Of a stretch of 64,000 bases of DNA, positions 17,034-25,616 are shown piece after piece. Each line of letters starts with the position of its first letter. Positions within the stretch are counted from its first letter, which is position 1. The notes under the pieces are model-generated. The model saw only the letters and a list, made by a program, of their open reading frames with translations, had not been told where the DNA came from and made no database searches. This DNA comes from JAFECT01 sp036501825 (GTDB taxonomy: Bacteria; Pseudomonadota; Alphaproteobacteria; Caulobacterales; Caulobacteraceae), in the NCBI GenBank assembly GCA_036501825.1, contig DASXZP010000015.1:6047-70046 (forward strand), given 5' to 3'. The position numbers and the translations under genes were made by a program.

Positions 17034-17462
17034 ATGACCACCCGCAAAGCAAGCGTCGTCTGGAACGGCGGGGGCAAGGACGGCGCCGGTAAGATCACCA
17101 CCGCGTCCGGCGTGCTGAAGGACAGCAACTACGGGTTCAAGTCGCGCTTCGAGAGCGGGCCGGGAACCAATCCGGAAGAGCTGATCGCCGCCGCCCACGC
17201 GGGGTGTTTCAGCATGGCGCTGGCCTTCGCGCTTGAAGCGGCGGGCCACACGGCCGAGGAGATCGATGTCGAGGTGGCGGTGACCCTGGTCCAGGACGGT
17301 CAGGGCTTCAAGATTTCACGCTCGGATCTGACCCTGAAGGCGCGCGTGCCGGGCCTGGACGACGCGCAGTTCCGGCAGATCGCCGAGGCGGCGCACAAGA
17401 ACTGCCCGGTGTCGAAGGTGCTGAACGCGGAGTCCAGGCTGGACGCCGTGCTCGACGCGTAA
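17034..17462 (+). CDS. osmC: OsmC-family peroxiredoxin
   Basis: 142 residues. OsmC/Ohr proteins reduce organic and inorganic hydroperoxides with two conserved cysteines. Both are present: Cys58 in AHAGCFSMAL and Cys123 in HKNCPVSKVL. The N-terminal KASVVWNGGGKDGAGKI and the NPEELIAAAHAGC motif are typical of OsmC rather than Ohr. The ATG follows GGGAGACC. It is monocistronic; regulation is not visible. Confidence 0.92.
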   Translation: MTTRKASVVWNGGGKDGAGKITTASGVLKDSNYGFKSRFESGPGTNPEELIAAAHAGCFSMALAFALEAAGHTAEEIDVEVAVTLVQDGQGFKISRSDLTLKARVPGLDDAQFRQIAEAAHKNCPVSKVLNAESRLDAVLDA

Positions 17463-17555
17463 CGGCGGCCTGTTCGTGCGCAAGGGGGCCACTGGCCCCG
17501 GGGGCCCAAAGCGCCGCTTTACAGCCCGGCGGCCGACCGCCTAGGGTCGCGACGC

Positions 17556-17777
17556 ATGCCGCCCAAGAAAACCCCCGAGAAAACCCCCGAGAAAACCAAG
17601 GTCAAGGTGAAGACGCGCGTACGCCAGCGGACGCCGCGCGAGCGTGAAACGTTCGTCCCGGTCGCCTCGCCGACGCTGATTTTTTTCCTGGCCGCAGGCA
17701 TGCTCGCGGTGCTCGGGATCGTATACCTGCTGGTCAAGTATCTGAGCCAGATGGGCGGCCTGTCGGACATGATCTGA
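17556..17777 (+). CDS. Small basic single-TM protein with KTPE repeats
   Basis: 73 residues. The N terminus is PPKKTPEKTPEKTKVKVKT, encoded by a short tandem DNA repeat (AAAACCCCCGAG units at ~17568-17597). It is followed by a basic stretch (RVRQRTPRERET) and a TM segment (TLIFFLAAGMLAVLGIVYLLVKYL). It lies 14 bp upstream of the polysaccharide deacetylase gene and may belong to the same operon. No family is recognised; the basic N terminus suggests a cytoplasmic tail that could bind nucleic acid or acidic lipid headgroups. Confidence 0.65.
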   Translation: MPPKKTPEKTPEKTKVKVKTRVRQRTPRERETFVPVASPTLIFFLAAGMLAVLGIVYLLVKYLSQMGGLSDMI

Positions 17778-17791
17778 CCGCCAGAGGGATC

Positions 17792-18742
17792 ATGAAGCGC
17801 GCGGTCATCGGAGGGATTGGAGCCTTGGCGTCGCCGATGCTGCTCGCGCGTCAGCGCGAGCGCGAAGCGGGCGTGGTGGTGCTGTACCATCGCGTGTCCG
17901 CCACGGCCGACCCGGCCTATCCGCCGCTTGAGCCCCAGACCTTTCGCCGCCACTGCGAACGCCTGAAGGCGCACTACGACGTGCTGCCGCTGGCGGGGAT
18001 GGTCGAGCGGGTGAAGTCGGGCGCCAGCCTGCGAGGCTGTTGCGCGATTACCTTCGACGACGGCTACCGCGACTTCCTCGACCACGCCTGGCCGGTGCTC
18101 GAAGATCTCGCACTGCCGGCAACGCACTTCCTGGTGGCCGATTGCGTGCGCACGGGAAAGCCGGTGTGGCACCTGCGCGTGCTGCGCCTCGCACGCAAGG
18201 CGGCCGGCGAGGGCGCCGCGACTGAGGCGACGCGCCTGTTTAAAGCCCTGACGCCGCTGCCGGCGGACGCGCGTTATTCCCGCCTCGACGCGCTGGAGGC
18301 CGAAGCCGGCGGTGATGAGGCTGCGCCGGCCATGCTGACCGCGCAGGACCTGAAGCGCGTATCGCCGACCCTGATCGAGTGGGGATCGCACACGCGCTCG
18401 CATCCGGACCTGACGGTGCTCGACGAAGCGGACGCGCGGGGTGAACTCGAGGAGTCGCGCATTGAGATCGAGGCGATGAGCGGACGCCGCGTGCGGTTCC
18501 TGTCCTATCCCAACGGCGCCTATGACGCCGCGACCGCGAGGTTGGCCGCGTCGTGCGGCTATGTCGCCGCCTTCGGTGTGGACCAGCGCGAAATGCGCAC
18601 CGGCGACGACGCCTTTGCCCTGCCGCGCCTCGACGTGGGCGCCTTGCCCGCCGCGATGCTGCTGCCCGAGACGACAGGGATGGTGGAACGCTTGCGCCGC
18701 CGTCTGCGCGGACGCGAAACGCACCCGCGGGGCGCCGCGTGA
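17792..18742 (+). CDS. Polysaccharide deacetylase (NodB/CE4 family)
   Basis: 316 residues. The CE4 family removes N-acetyl groups from glycans using a divalent metal. Metal and catalytic residues are seen: Asp89-Asp90 in ITFDDGYRDF and the H-x3-H motif His200/His204 in WGSHTRSHPD, followed by FLSYPNGAYD. The N-terminal segment (AVIGGIGALASPMLLARQ) is weakly hydrophobic. The stop overlaps the GTG of the next gene (GTGA). The pair probably modifies an extracellular or membrane-linked glycan. Confidence 0.88.
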   Translation: MKRAVIGGIGALASPMLLARQREREAGVVVLYHRVSATADPAYPPLEPQTFRRHCERLKAHYDVLPLAGMVERVKSGASLRGCCAITFDDGYRDFLDHAWPVLEDLALPATHFLVADCVRTGKPVWHLRVLRLARKAAGEGAATEATRLFKALTPLPADARYSRLDALEAEAGGDEAAPAMLTAQDLKRVSPTLIEWGSHTRSHPDLTVLDEADARGELEESRIEIEAMSGRRVRFLSYPNGAYDAATARLAASCGYVAAFGVDQREMRTGDDAFALPRLDVGALPAAMLLPETTGMVERLRRRLRGRETHPRGAA

Positions 18743-19563
18743 GGGTCGTGCTGCTGACCAGCGATGCGCCGGGCCAGCGCGCGCTGGCGGCGCGCCTGGC
18801 GTCGACGCCGGGCGTGGAGCTCGCCGGCGTGGTGGTGCAGGCGATCGCGCGCCCATCGGCGTGGAAACTACTGCGCACAAACCCGCGCCGCTTCGCCGAC
18901 AAGGCTTCGGCGCGGCTGCTCTACGGCGCCGCGTCGGCGGCGATCATGCGTGAGGGCGCGCGCCGGTTCGATCCGGCGCAGCCCTGGGCGGCGCGCACGC
19001 TGGGCGTCAAGGACGTGAACGGCGACGACGCCGTGGCCTTCCTTCGCGCGCTTTCGCCCGACCTCGTCTGCGTGTCCGGCACCCGCATGGTGAAGGCGCC
19101 CGTGTTCGAGACCCGGCCGCCGCGTGGTTTACTGAACCTGCACACGGGCCTCTCGCCCTTTTACAAGGGGGGCCCCAACTGCACCCTGTGGTGTCTGGCC
19201 AACGGCGAGCCGCAGTGCATCGGCGCCACCATCCACGAGCTTGATCCCGGCATCGACAGCGGCCGCCTCATCCTGACCGCTCAGACAACCGTGGACGCGA
19301 CCGATGGCGCCGCCGATCTGGTCTGGAAAACGGTTGCGCTGGGTATCGACCTCTACGCGCGCGTGGTCGAGGCGATGGCCGCGGGCCGGCTGCTGCGTCC
19401 CGCGGCCCAGTCCGAGATCGGCGAGGGCCGCACCTATTACACACGCGAATGGGGCGCCGACACCTTGGGCCGCGCGCTGCGCTTCGTGCGCGACGGCGGG
19501 GTCAGGCGCTGGGTCGAGGCGGGACGGCCGGGCGCGGTGCGGCTCTACGACGGCGTGAGCTAG
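18739..19563 (+). CDS. Formyltransferase (methionyl-tRNA formyltransferase-like fold)
   Basis: 274 residues from GTG 18739. The formyl transferase core shows the catalytic Asn133-x-His135 in NLHTGLSP and an Asp in HELDPGIDSG (Asp173). It lacks the C-terminal OB domain of Fmt, so it is more like sugar formyltransferases that modify amino sugars, using 10-formyl-tetrahydrofolate. Coupling to a polysaccharide deacetylase supports a pathway in which a free amino group is generated and formylated, but the substrate is unknown. Confidence 0.83.
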   Translation: MRVVLLTSDAPGQRALAARLASTPGVELAGVVVQAIARPSAWKLLRTNPRRFADKASARLLYGAASAAIMREGARRFDPAQPWAARTLGVKDVNGDDAVAFLRALSPDLVCVSGTRMVKAPVFETRPPRGLLNLHTGLSPFYKGGPNCTLWCLANGEPQCIGATIHELDPGIDSGRLILTAQTTVDATDGAADLVWKTVALGIDLYARVVEAMAAGRLLRPAAQSEIGEGRTYYTREWGADTLGRALRFVRDGGVRRWVEAGRPGAVRLYDGVS

Positions 19564-19564
19564 A

Positions 19565-20062
19565 TCAGCCCGCCTTGCGTTGTTCCTGCTGGGCGGCGTC
19601 GAGGTGGCGCAGATGCGCGCTGGCGGTGGCGACGGTGACGCCGAGCAGGGCGGCGGTGACCGTGCTGATCCCCTCATGGGCGCTCAGGATTTCGTAGGCC
19701 AGTTCGACGCGGCAGACGCGCGTGCCGAAGGCGGTGCGGATCGGCGCGCGGGTGGCCCAATAGAAGCCGCGCGGCGTGGTGCGGCCCTTGGCGTCCTCAC
19801 CGCTCATCAGGTCGTACGCGACGATCTGCTCGCCGGTGTCGGGTTTGATCCGCCAGGCGTGGACATTGGTCAGGCCGCTGCCGAAGGCGACGACATAGTC
19901 GATGATGACCGCGCCGTCCGTGTCGGCCCGGCCCCCGCCGGAAACCTCGTACTTGTCGCGCTGAATGCCGAAGGCGTCGCAGGTCACCCCCGACCCGCGC
20001 CAGGGGGGAAACAGGAATATCTCGGGCCGGTTCCAGCCCGGCGCTTTCACGATCTCGCTCAT
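19565..20062 (-). CDS. DUF3833-like protein (paralogue of 25617-26138)
   Basis: 165 residues from the ATG at 20062, where the shared homology begins; an in-frame start at 20086 would add eight residues. It shares FL(F/Y)PxWxGxG, CDAFGI, a VVAFGSGLTNVHAWRIK-type strand and the ending SAHEGISTVTAALLGVTVATASAHLRH with the 173-residue protein at 25617. The fold resembles DUF3833, a lipocalin-like barrel found in periplasmic proteins, but no signal peptide is visible. It is convergent with the formyltransferase gene. Function unknown. Confidence 0.7.
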   Translation of the reverse strand: MSEIVKAPGWNRPEIFLFPPWRGSGVTCDAFGIQRDKYEVSGGGRADTDGAVIIDYVVAFGSGLTNVHAWRIKPDTGEQIVAYDLMSGEDAKGRTTPRGFYWATRAPIRTAFGTRVCRVELAYEILSAHEGISTVTAALLGVTVATASAHLRHLDAAQQEQRKAG

Positions 20063-20343
20063 GACCGCCCCCAAGTCCCTGGGCAAAAGGTGCGTCCTGG
20101 CGCGTTAACGGAGCTTTAAGGATGGCGGACGCGGCGCCCAGGAAGCCTGCAGACCGCCGCGCGCGTCGTCCGCCAGGACCGCGCGAACCACGACGATGTG
20201 ACGAGAAGCCGGCGCGCCGTTTTCGCCCCGCGGGTGAAGACGCGTGCGGCTCGATTCCGCAAGGGCGACGTTCGCAACACGCCGCGCGAACCCGTTCGCC
20301 GGACCGACTAGCAACCACGCTGGTCACGGGGTTGGCGTCGCAC

Positions 20344-21312
20344 ATGCGTTTCAAGGCGATCTGGTGCGGAGTTCTCGCCGCCGCGGCTCTGGCTCCCGCG
20401 GCGCGCGCCGACGATGCGCCCGAGCGCCAGCCGCTGAACGACGCCTGGTGGACCGGGCCGTTGCTGGCCAATACGGCCGCCACCTTGCCGCAGGGTCATT
20501 TTGCCGGCGAGACCTACGTCTTCGATGGGGCGACAACGGGGCGCTACGACACCCGTGGACGTTGGCAAGGCGCCGCCCACGCCGACGACTACGGAAGCCA
20601 GTCCTTCGTGACCTATGGCGTGACTGACCGCTTCACCCTGGCCCTGATCCCGCGCCTGTCCTACGACCGCATCGGTCGCGGCCAGAGCAGCGCCGAAGTC
20701 GGCTTCGGCGACGTGACGCTGATGGGCCAGTACAAACTCAATCAGTTCCGCGAGGGGAGCTGGCTGCCGACCAGTTCGATCGCGCTCGCCGAGACCTTTC
20801 CGACCGGACGCTACGACCGCCTCGACCGGCCTGCCGACGGCTTCGGCGGCGGCGCCTACACGAGCCAGGTCTCCTGGTACAACCAGACCTACTGGTGGGC
20901 GCCGACCGGGCGCATCGTTCGTGCGCGTCTGGACTTTACCTGGTCGACCTCGTCGCGCGCGGCCGTCGAAGGGGTGAGCGTGTTCGGCACGCCCGCGGGG
21001 TTTCACGGAAACGGCAAGCCGGGCGACAGCCTGCTGAGCATCCTTTCGTTTGAATACAACGCGAGCCGCCACTGGGTCGCGGCCGTGGACGTCGCCGACG
21101 AGCGCTTCGCAGGGACGGTGGTGGACGGAACCGTCGGCCCTGCGCAGTACCGCGCCAACTCGGGCTGGGGCGGTGTGCGCTTCGTGGCGCCGGCAGTGGA
21201 GTACAATTGGAACGGAAACGTCGGCCTGATCGTGGGCGCGCGCATACCGGTGGGCGGTCGCAACACGTCGGCTGGCGTCACGCCGGTGGCGGCATTGAAC
21301 TACGCGTTCTGA
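20344..21312 (+). CDS. Outer-membrane beta-barrel protein (phenol MetA-like channel family)
   Basis: 322 residues from ATG 20344, the start that gives a signal peptide (MRFKAIWCGVLAAAALAPAARA). The mature part has alternating aromatic and polar strands (YGSQSFVTYGVTDRFTLALIPRLSYDRIG, then FGDVTLMGQYKLNQF and later WVAAVDVADERF) and ends NYAF with a terminal Phe, the outer-membrane assembly signal. This resembles the transporter family linked to phenol-degradation MetA. It probably forms a hydrophobic or aromatic solute channel. The 281-bp region upstream is shared with a divergent gene. Confidence 0.8.
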   Translation: MRFKAIWCGVLAAAALAPAARADDAPERQPLNDAWWTGPLLANTAATLPQGHFAGETYVFDGATTGRYDTRGRWQGAAHADDYGSQSFVTYGVTDRFTLALIPRLSYDRIGRGQSSAEVGFGDVTLMGQYKLNQFREGSWLPTSSIALAETFPTGRYDRLDRPADGFGGGAYTSQVSWYNQTYWWAPTGRIVRARLDFTWSTSSRAAVEGVSVFGTPAGFHGNGKPGDSLLSILSFEYNASRHWVAAVDVADERFAGTVVDGTVGPAQYRANSGWGGVRFVAPAVEYNWNGNVGLIVGARIPVGGRNTSAGVTPVAALNYAF

Positions 21313-21322
21313 ACGACCGCGC

Positions 21323-22576
21323 TCAGGCGACCTTCCACGCCAGTGGCTGCACCTTGCGGATGATCAGGCCGAAGCTCAGGGCGGCGATGACCGCGGCGCC
21401 CGCGGCAATCCCGAAGGCCGAGGTGAAGGCGCCGGTCAGATCGACGAGCCAGCCCACGATCAACGGCGTAACCAGACCCGCGAAGTTGCCAAGGCAGTTC
21501 TGCACGCTCATCCACTTGCCGCTGGCGCGCGGGCCGGCCAGAGTCTGACCGATGGCGTAGAGCGACGGCGCATTGGCTCCGACGCCGGTCGCCGCCATGA
21601 ACAGGCCCGCGATGGTGAGCGTGGCGTTGTCGGTCGCCGACAGGGCGAACCCCGCGGCCATAAGCAGCGCACTCCCCACGCCGACCGTCTTGCGCACCCG
21701 GTTCACGTCCCCGCCTGCCTTGATCCGCCAATCGGAAATCCAGCCGGACGCGAGCGTCGAGGTCCCTTGCGCGAGGTAAATCAGGCCGCCGATCGTCGCC
21801 ATCTCGGGCACAGTGAACCCGCGCGCCTTGATGAGATAGGTGGGAAGCCAGGTGAGGATGAAATAGAAGCCGCAGTTGAGACAGAAGTGAGCGAGACTGA
21901 TGCCCCAGAGTTCGCGGCGCGAAAGGATCGACAGAAGCGAGGGCGCGGCGCCGTGGTCTTCAGACGGCGTATCCGCGTCGCGCGACAGAGCGCGCGTCGC
22001 CATAATCCACGGAACGAGCCACACCGCCGAGGCGAGGCCGAAGATCAGGAACAACCCGCGCCAGCCGGCGGACTGCATGATGTAACCGCCCGCATAGGTG
22101 CCGAACGCAGGACCGACCGCCAGGCCTACGCAGATCAGGGCGTTCGCCGCGCCCATGCGATGCTGCGGCAGATGCTGTCCCACCAGCTTGGAGCTGCAGG
22201 GAAAGAACACGCTCTCGCCCAGGCCGAGCAGAAGACGCAGACCAAGCAGCATGGCGAACCCGCTCGCCAGGCCGGTCAGGATTGTGGCCAAAGACCAGAG
22301 CGCCAGACCGAGCGCGAGCGTGCGATAGGCGTTGATGCGCTCCTGCAGCCAGCCGGCCAGCAACATGCCTGGCGTGTAACCCCAGAAGAAGACCGAGAGC
22401 AGCAGACCGATCTGGGTCGAGGACAGCTTCAGTTCATCCTGGATCTTCGGCGCCGCGGTCGAGAGGTTGCCGCGGTCGATGTAGTTGATGAACAGCGCCA
22501 GCGCGAGTAGCGCGACGATGCTGAAGCTGAACGCGGCCCGGCGTGGCGCGCCCATGGCGGCGGATGCGGCGCTCAT
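21323..22576 (-). CDS. MFS transporter, anion:cation symporter-like
   Basis: 417 residues from the ATG at 22576; the upstream extension to 22765 lacks similarity. Twelve hydrophobic helices are visible. The first carries the NYIDRGNLSTAAP motif and the loop after TM2 has AGWLQERINAYR, typical of the ACS branch (hexuronate, phthalate, tartrate and related acid transporters). It would move an organic acid with a proton. It faces the outer-membrane channel gene tail-to-tail, an arrangement that suggests but does not prove shared substrate uptake. Confidence 0.88.
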   Translation of the reverse strand: MSAASAAMGAPRRAAFSFSIVALLALALFINYIDRGNLSTAAPKIQDELKLSSTQIGLLLSVFFWGYTPGMLLAGWLQERINAYRTLALGLALWSLATILTGLASGFAMLLGLRLLLGLGESVFFPCSSKLVGQHLPQHRMGAANALICVGLAVGPAFGTYAGGYIMQSAGWRGLFLIFGLASAVWLVPWIMATRALSRDADTPSEDHGAAPSLLSILSRRELWGISLAHFCLNCGFYFILTWLPTYLIKARGFTVPEMATIGGLIYLAQGTSTLASGWISDWRIKAGGDVNRVRKTVGVGSALLMAAGFALSATDNATLTIAGLFMAATGVGANAPSLYAIGQTLAGPRASGKWMSVQNCLGNFAGLVTPLIVGWLVDLTGAFTSAFGIAAGAAVIAALSFGLIIRKVQPLAWKVA

Positions 22577-22830
22577 GCCGCGATCGGTCTTTGTATCAAC
22601 GGCGCCTCCCCCGATGGCGTAGTCGATGGAGCCTAGCGGGATATGACGGCAATAGCCAATCGCGGCGGAAGCGAGAGCATGGGCCTGGCCGCCGTGGGGG
22701 CGAACGACCAGCCGGGGGCCCGGGCGCAGCAGTCCCGAACCGTCCAGAGTCAGGCTGTGCTTCAACAGTCCTGGCCGCCCTGCTGCGCCTATTCATGCGG
22801 GTTCAGCCTTACCGGGGCCTGTTGCGCGCC

Positions 22831-23487
22831 TCAGTAGACGAAGGGCACGAGCCGCCAGCTGCGTTTGCGGTAGGCGGCGTATTCGTCGCCGAACGCAGTG
22901 GCGAGCAGCGCCTCTTCCGAACGGATGCGCGCGATCAGGGGAATGAGCGTGAGCAGGGCCAGGATCACGCCGAGGAGCGAGCGGAACGCGACGCCCCAGC
23001 CGATCGAGGTGACCAGCAAGCCGAGGTAGCTCGGGTTGCGCACAAAGCGATAGACGCCGCCGGTGACCAGGGTGTGATTCTCCTGAATGGCGACAAGGCC
23101 GCTGAACCGCCGGCCGAGCACGAACACCGGCCAGATGCGCAGCAGGTTTCCGATCGCGTAGATCGCAACCCCGGTCCATCGCACCGCATCGCCGCCGAAA
23201 GTCAGGAAGCCGACGCGGTCGGTCCATGCGGGCACAAACGCATCGACCAGGCCGATGATCGAGAACAACGCCAGCACCCAGCGGTTCTCGCGGTCCTCGC
23301 GCTCACCGCCGCTGAGGTTGCCCTGGGTGAACAGCGCCGCGACGACGGCGACGCCGGTAATGACGACCAGGGCGGTCAATGGCGGATGGGCGAAGAAGGC
23401 GTGAGCCCCGCCGAAGCCCACGATCGCCAACCCCACATAGAGCGCGGCCGGGATCAGGATGAGCAGGAGCTTGGCGGTGAGGTTCAT
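22831..23487 (-). CDS. Isoprenylcysteine carboxyl methyltransferase-family membrane protein
   Basis: 218 residues with five hydrophobic segments. The C-terminal third holds the family's SAM-site motifs: RNPSYLGLLV and the ending RIRSEEALLATAFGDEYAAYRKRSWRL. Bacterial members methylate lipids or unknown small substrates in the membrane; most are uncharacterised. It is separate from the MFS transporter gene by 254 bp and on the same strand. Confidence 0.85.
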   Translation of the reverse strand: MNLTAKLLLILIPAALYVGLAIVGFGGAHAFFAHPPLTALVVITGVAVVAALFTQGNLSGGEREDRENRWVLALFSIIGLVDAFVPAWTDRVGFLTFGGDAVRWTGVAIYAIGNLLRIWPVFVLGRRFSGLVAIQENHTLVTGGVYRFVRNPSYLGLLVTSIGWGVAFRSLLGVILALLTLIPLIARIRSEEALLATAFGDEYAAYRKRSWRLVPFVY

Positions 23488-23662
23488 GGCGGGCGATCTC
23501 GTCCCCCTCGACCTAACGGCGCCGGAGCGCTGCGGTTCAAGCGCAATGGCGCGTGCCCTCCCGCGCGAACGCGCTTAGGTTGGGCCCTGGCGGCGGACCT
23601 GGGCGGGAACCCCGGGCGCGCCGCGGATTTGGTCCGGGAAGGCGCAGGAGACCAGGGCGCGC

Positions 23663-24043
23663 ATGCTGTTGGAGTTAAGCAAGGAGTTCGGCCGCATCGC
23701 GGGCGAGCTGCTCGACCCGCTTCTGTGGTTTTTGATGTTCGCCCTGGCCGTGGGCACGCGGCGCTGGCTGGCCATTCCCGTGGCGGCGCTGGGCTACGTC
23801 ATCTGGGCCACGCTGATGCTGGCCCTGGCCGAGGCGGGGGCGGGCGGCTGGTCCCTGGCCACCTCGAACTTTCTCGAGCGGCTGGTGGCGGCGCTGATCT
23901 GCGGCGTGCTGGCCCGGCTGATCCTGCAAGGTCGCCGCCGCGCGGAGGCGCGCTGGGACGCGATGATGACCGCCCGCCGCGCCCGGGCCGCGCCGCAAGC
24001 CAAGGTCGAGCCGGACGGACCCGCGCCCACCGCGCCCGGCTGA
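23663..24043 (+). CDS. Three-TM membrane protein of unknown function
   Basis: 126 residues. Hydrophobic segments at LLDPLLWFLMFALAVGT, LAIPVAALGYVIWATLMLALA and LVAALICGVLARLILQ are followed by a basic cytoplasmic tail (RRRAEARWDAMMTARRARAA). The basic tail and the short loops suggest an inner-membrane protein with a cytoplasmic C terminus. No family is recognised. It is 161 bp upstream of the DUF3617-like gene. Confidence 0.65.
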   Translation: MLLELSKEFGRIAGELLDPLLWFLMFALAVGTRRWLAIPVAALGYVIWATLMLALAEAGAGGWSLATSNFLERLVAALICGVLARLILQGRRRAEARWDAMMTARRARAAPQAKVEPDGPAPTAPG

Positions 24044-24203
24044 GAAACCGGGGCAGGGCAAGGACCCGGTAAGCCCGAAGGTGCTTGAATTCGCCGCCCT
24101 TGCCGCTCATCTGCGGTTCAGGCGAGGGGTGGGATGTCCTTGTTCGCCGACGGCGAACGCTTTCGGGGCGAGCGCCGTTGAACCGACGAACCACGGAGCC
24201 GCC

Positions 24204-24686
24204 ATGACCGACCGACCCGCAACCCGTAACGCCTGGACCTATGCCGCGATCGGCGCAGGCGTCGCCGCAGGCCTTGCGGCCCTCGTGGTGGGCGCAACCG
24301 CCTCCGGCGCCGCGCGCGATCCGATCGATCTCGGCTATTGGGAGACGGTCACCAAGGTCAGCTCGCTGCTGCCGATCAAGGACCACACCGACCGCAAGTG
24401 CATCGGTCACGCGGAAGTCGAACGCTACATGAGCGGCGCGGTCAACCACATCTACAACCGCTGCACCTATGCGGTGAACGAGATGAGCGAGGGCAAGATC
24501 GTTCGCCGCGGCCAATGCGAAGACAAGCACGGCGACGCGGTCGGTGTGTCGAGCACCATGACCTTTACGCGCACCACCATGCACGTGAAGGCGCACCTGA
24601 CCTACAAGCTGGGCGGCCTTCCGGTAACGGCGGATGCGGTTGTCGACGGTCGTCGCCTCGGCGAGTGCCCGGCCGGCGCCAAGTAG
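24204..24686 (+). CDS. DUF3617-like membrane-anchored or secreted protein
   Basis: 160 residues from ATG 24204, the start after which the hydrophobic segment begins. The TM or signal segment (YAAIGAGVAAGLAALVVGATASGAA) is followed by WETVTKVSSLLPIKDHTDRKCIGHAEVERYM, a CTYAVNEMSEGKIVRRGQCEDK strand and a C-terminal SSTMTFTRTTMHVKAHLTYKLGG. Four Cys are seen in the mature part. This pattern matches DUF3617 proteins, which are secreted and of unknown role. Confidence 0.65.
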   Translation: MTDRPATRNAWTYAAIGAGVAAGLAALVVGATASGAARDPIDLGYWETVTKVSSLLPIKDHTDRKCIGHAEVERYMSGAVNHIYNRCTYAVNEMSEGKIVRRGQCEDKHGDAVGVSSTMTFTRTTMHVKAHLTYKLGGLPVTADAVVDGRRLGECPAGAK

Positions 24687-24700
24687 CTAGATTACAAGCG

Positions 24701-25255
24701 TCACAGGCGCGGCTGAAACGCTTTCAGCCATTTCTTCTGGGCGGACGTCTCCGGCACGTCGAGACCGCGGGCGCGCGAGATGCGTTGCGCCGCCCCCTGC
24801 GCCGTCAGACCCGGCTCCAGCCGCAGCAGCGTCACCGCCGCCATCAGGCTCGAACGACCGATGCCGGCGCGACAGTGCACGACGACGCTCTTGCCGTCGG
24901 CGATGCGTTGCGCGAGCGCGGTGCTGAACCGGGTGACCGCGACATCCGAGGCCGGCACGCCGTGATCTTCGATCGGGAAGCTGAGGAACTCGATATCCGC
25001 GTCGGCGGCGAGATCACGCTCGGCGTCGAGCCTCAGGACGCTGACCTCGCCGGGGGACAACAGGCTGGCGAGCACATCGACGCCCTGCTCGCGCAGACGC
25101 GCCATCTCGCGCGGCAAGGCCGAGCCGGAACGGGGTCTGCGTGCGGTCGCCAGACGGCCTGGCGCGGGCGTTTCGATGAAATAGAGGTCCATGGCCGGTT
25201 GTGACGCAGTCGCAACCGAGCCCTGGCCGAATCCGCTCTTCGACGCAACCTTCAT
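24701..25255 (-). CDS. Cysteine-dependent protein tyrosine/dual-specificity phosphatase
   Basis: 184 residues; an in-frame ATG at 25192 gives a 163-residue form and neither start has a clear ribosome site. The signature HC-x5-R loop is VHCRAGIGRSS: Cys128 is the nucleophile and Arg134 binds phosphate. The general acid is probably Asp97 in FPIEDHGVP. This compact form resembles the bacterial phosphatases related to eukaryotic DSPs (PTPMT/CDKN3-like). It would remove phosphate from tyrosine or a small phosphorylated substrate in the cytoplasm. Confidence 0.85.
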   Translation of the reverse strand: MKVASKSGFGQGSVATASQPAMDLYFIETPAPGRLATARRPRSGSALPREMARLREQGVDVLASLLSPGEVSVLRLDAERDLAADADIEFLSFPIEDHGVPASDVAVTRFSTALAQRIADGKSVVVHCRAGIGRSSLMAAVTLLRLEPGLTAQGAAQRISRARGLDVPETSAQKKWLKAFQPRL

Positions 25256-25289
25256 GGTCTGGGCCTAACGGCGAAAGCGGGTCGAAGGT

Positions 25290-25481
25290 TCAGGATCGGA
25301 CGATCTCGACCGGGCGGCCGTTCAGGCGGCGTGGCTGCTGGTAACGGTTATCCGGACGCGCGAGGAACGCCGGATCCTCCAGAATGCGCCGCCACTCGCG
25401 CGGGGTGAGGGTGAGCGGGCGCCCCTCAACCGGGAGCAGGGGCGTTGCATCCATAGCGGGGAAACCGTGCGTCATCGTCAT
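25290..25481 (-). CDS. Small protein of unknown function
   Basis: 63 residues from the ATG at 25481, which follows GGAG. The product (MTMTHGFPAMDATPLLPVEG, then LTLTPREWRRILEDPAFLARPDNRYQQPRRLNG) is short and soluble, with a Trp and many Pro and Arg residues. Only 34 bp separate it from the phosphatase start on the same strand, so the two may be co-transcribed. The ribosome site and codon use support it; no family is recognised. Confidence 0.55.
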   Translation of the reverse strand: MTMTHGFPAMDATPLLPVEGRPLTLTPREWRRILEDPAFLARPDNRYQQPRRLNGRPVEIVRS

Positions 25482-25616
25482 CTCCATCGGTCCCCCCGAC
25501 GGGCGCGTCATAGCGCGCGATCCTTGCATTCCAATGACGCCGGAGGGGCCATATTGCGGCGCCTGGTCGCGTCCCGGGTTAACAGCTCGTAAATCCTGTC
25601 CTCCTAGCCTTCGGCC

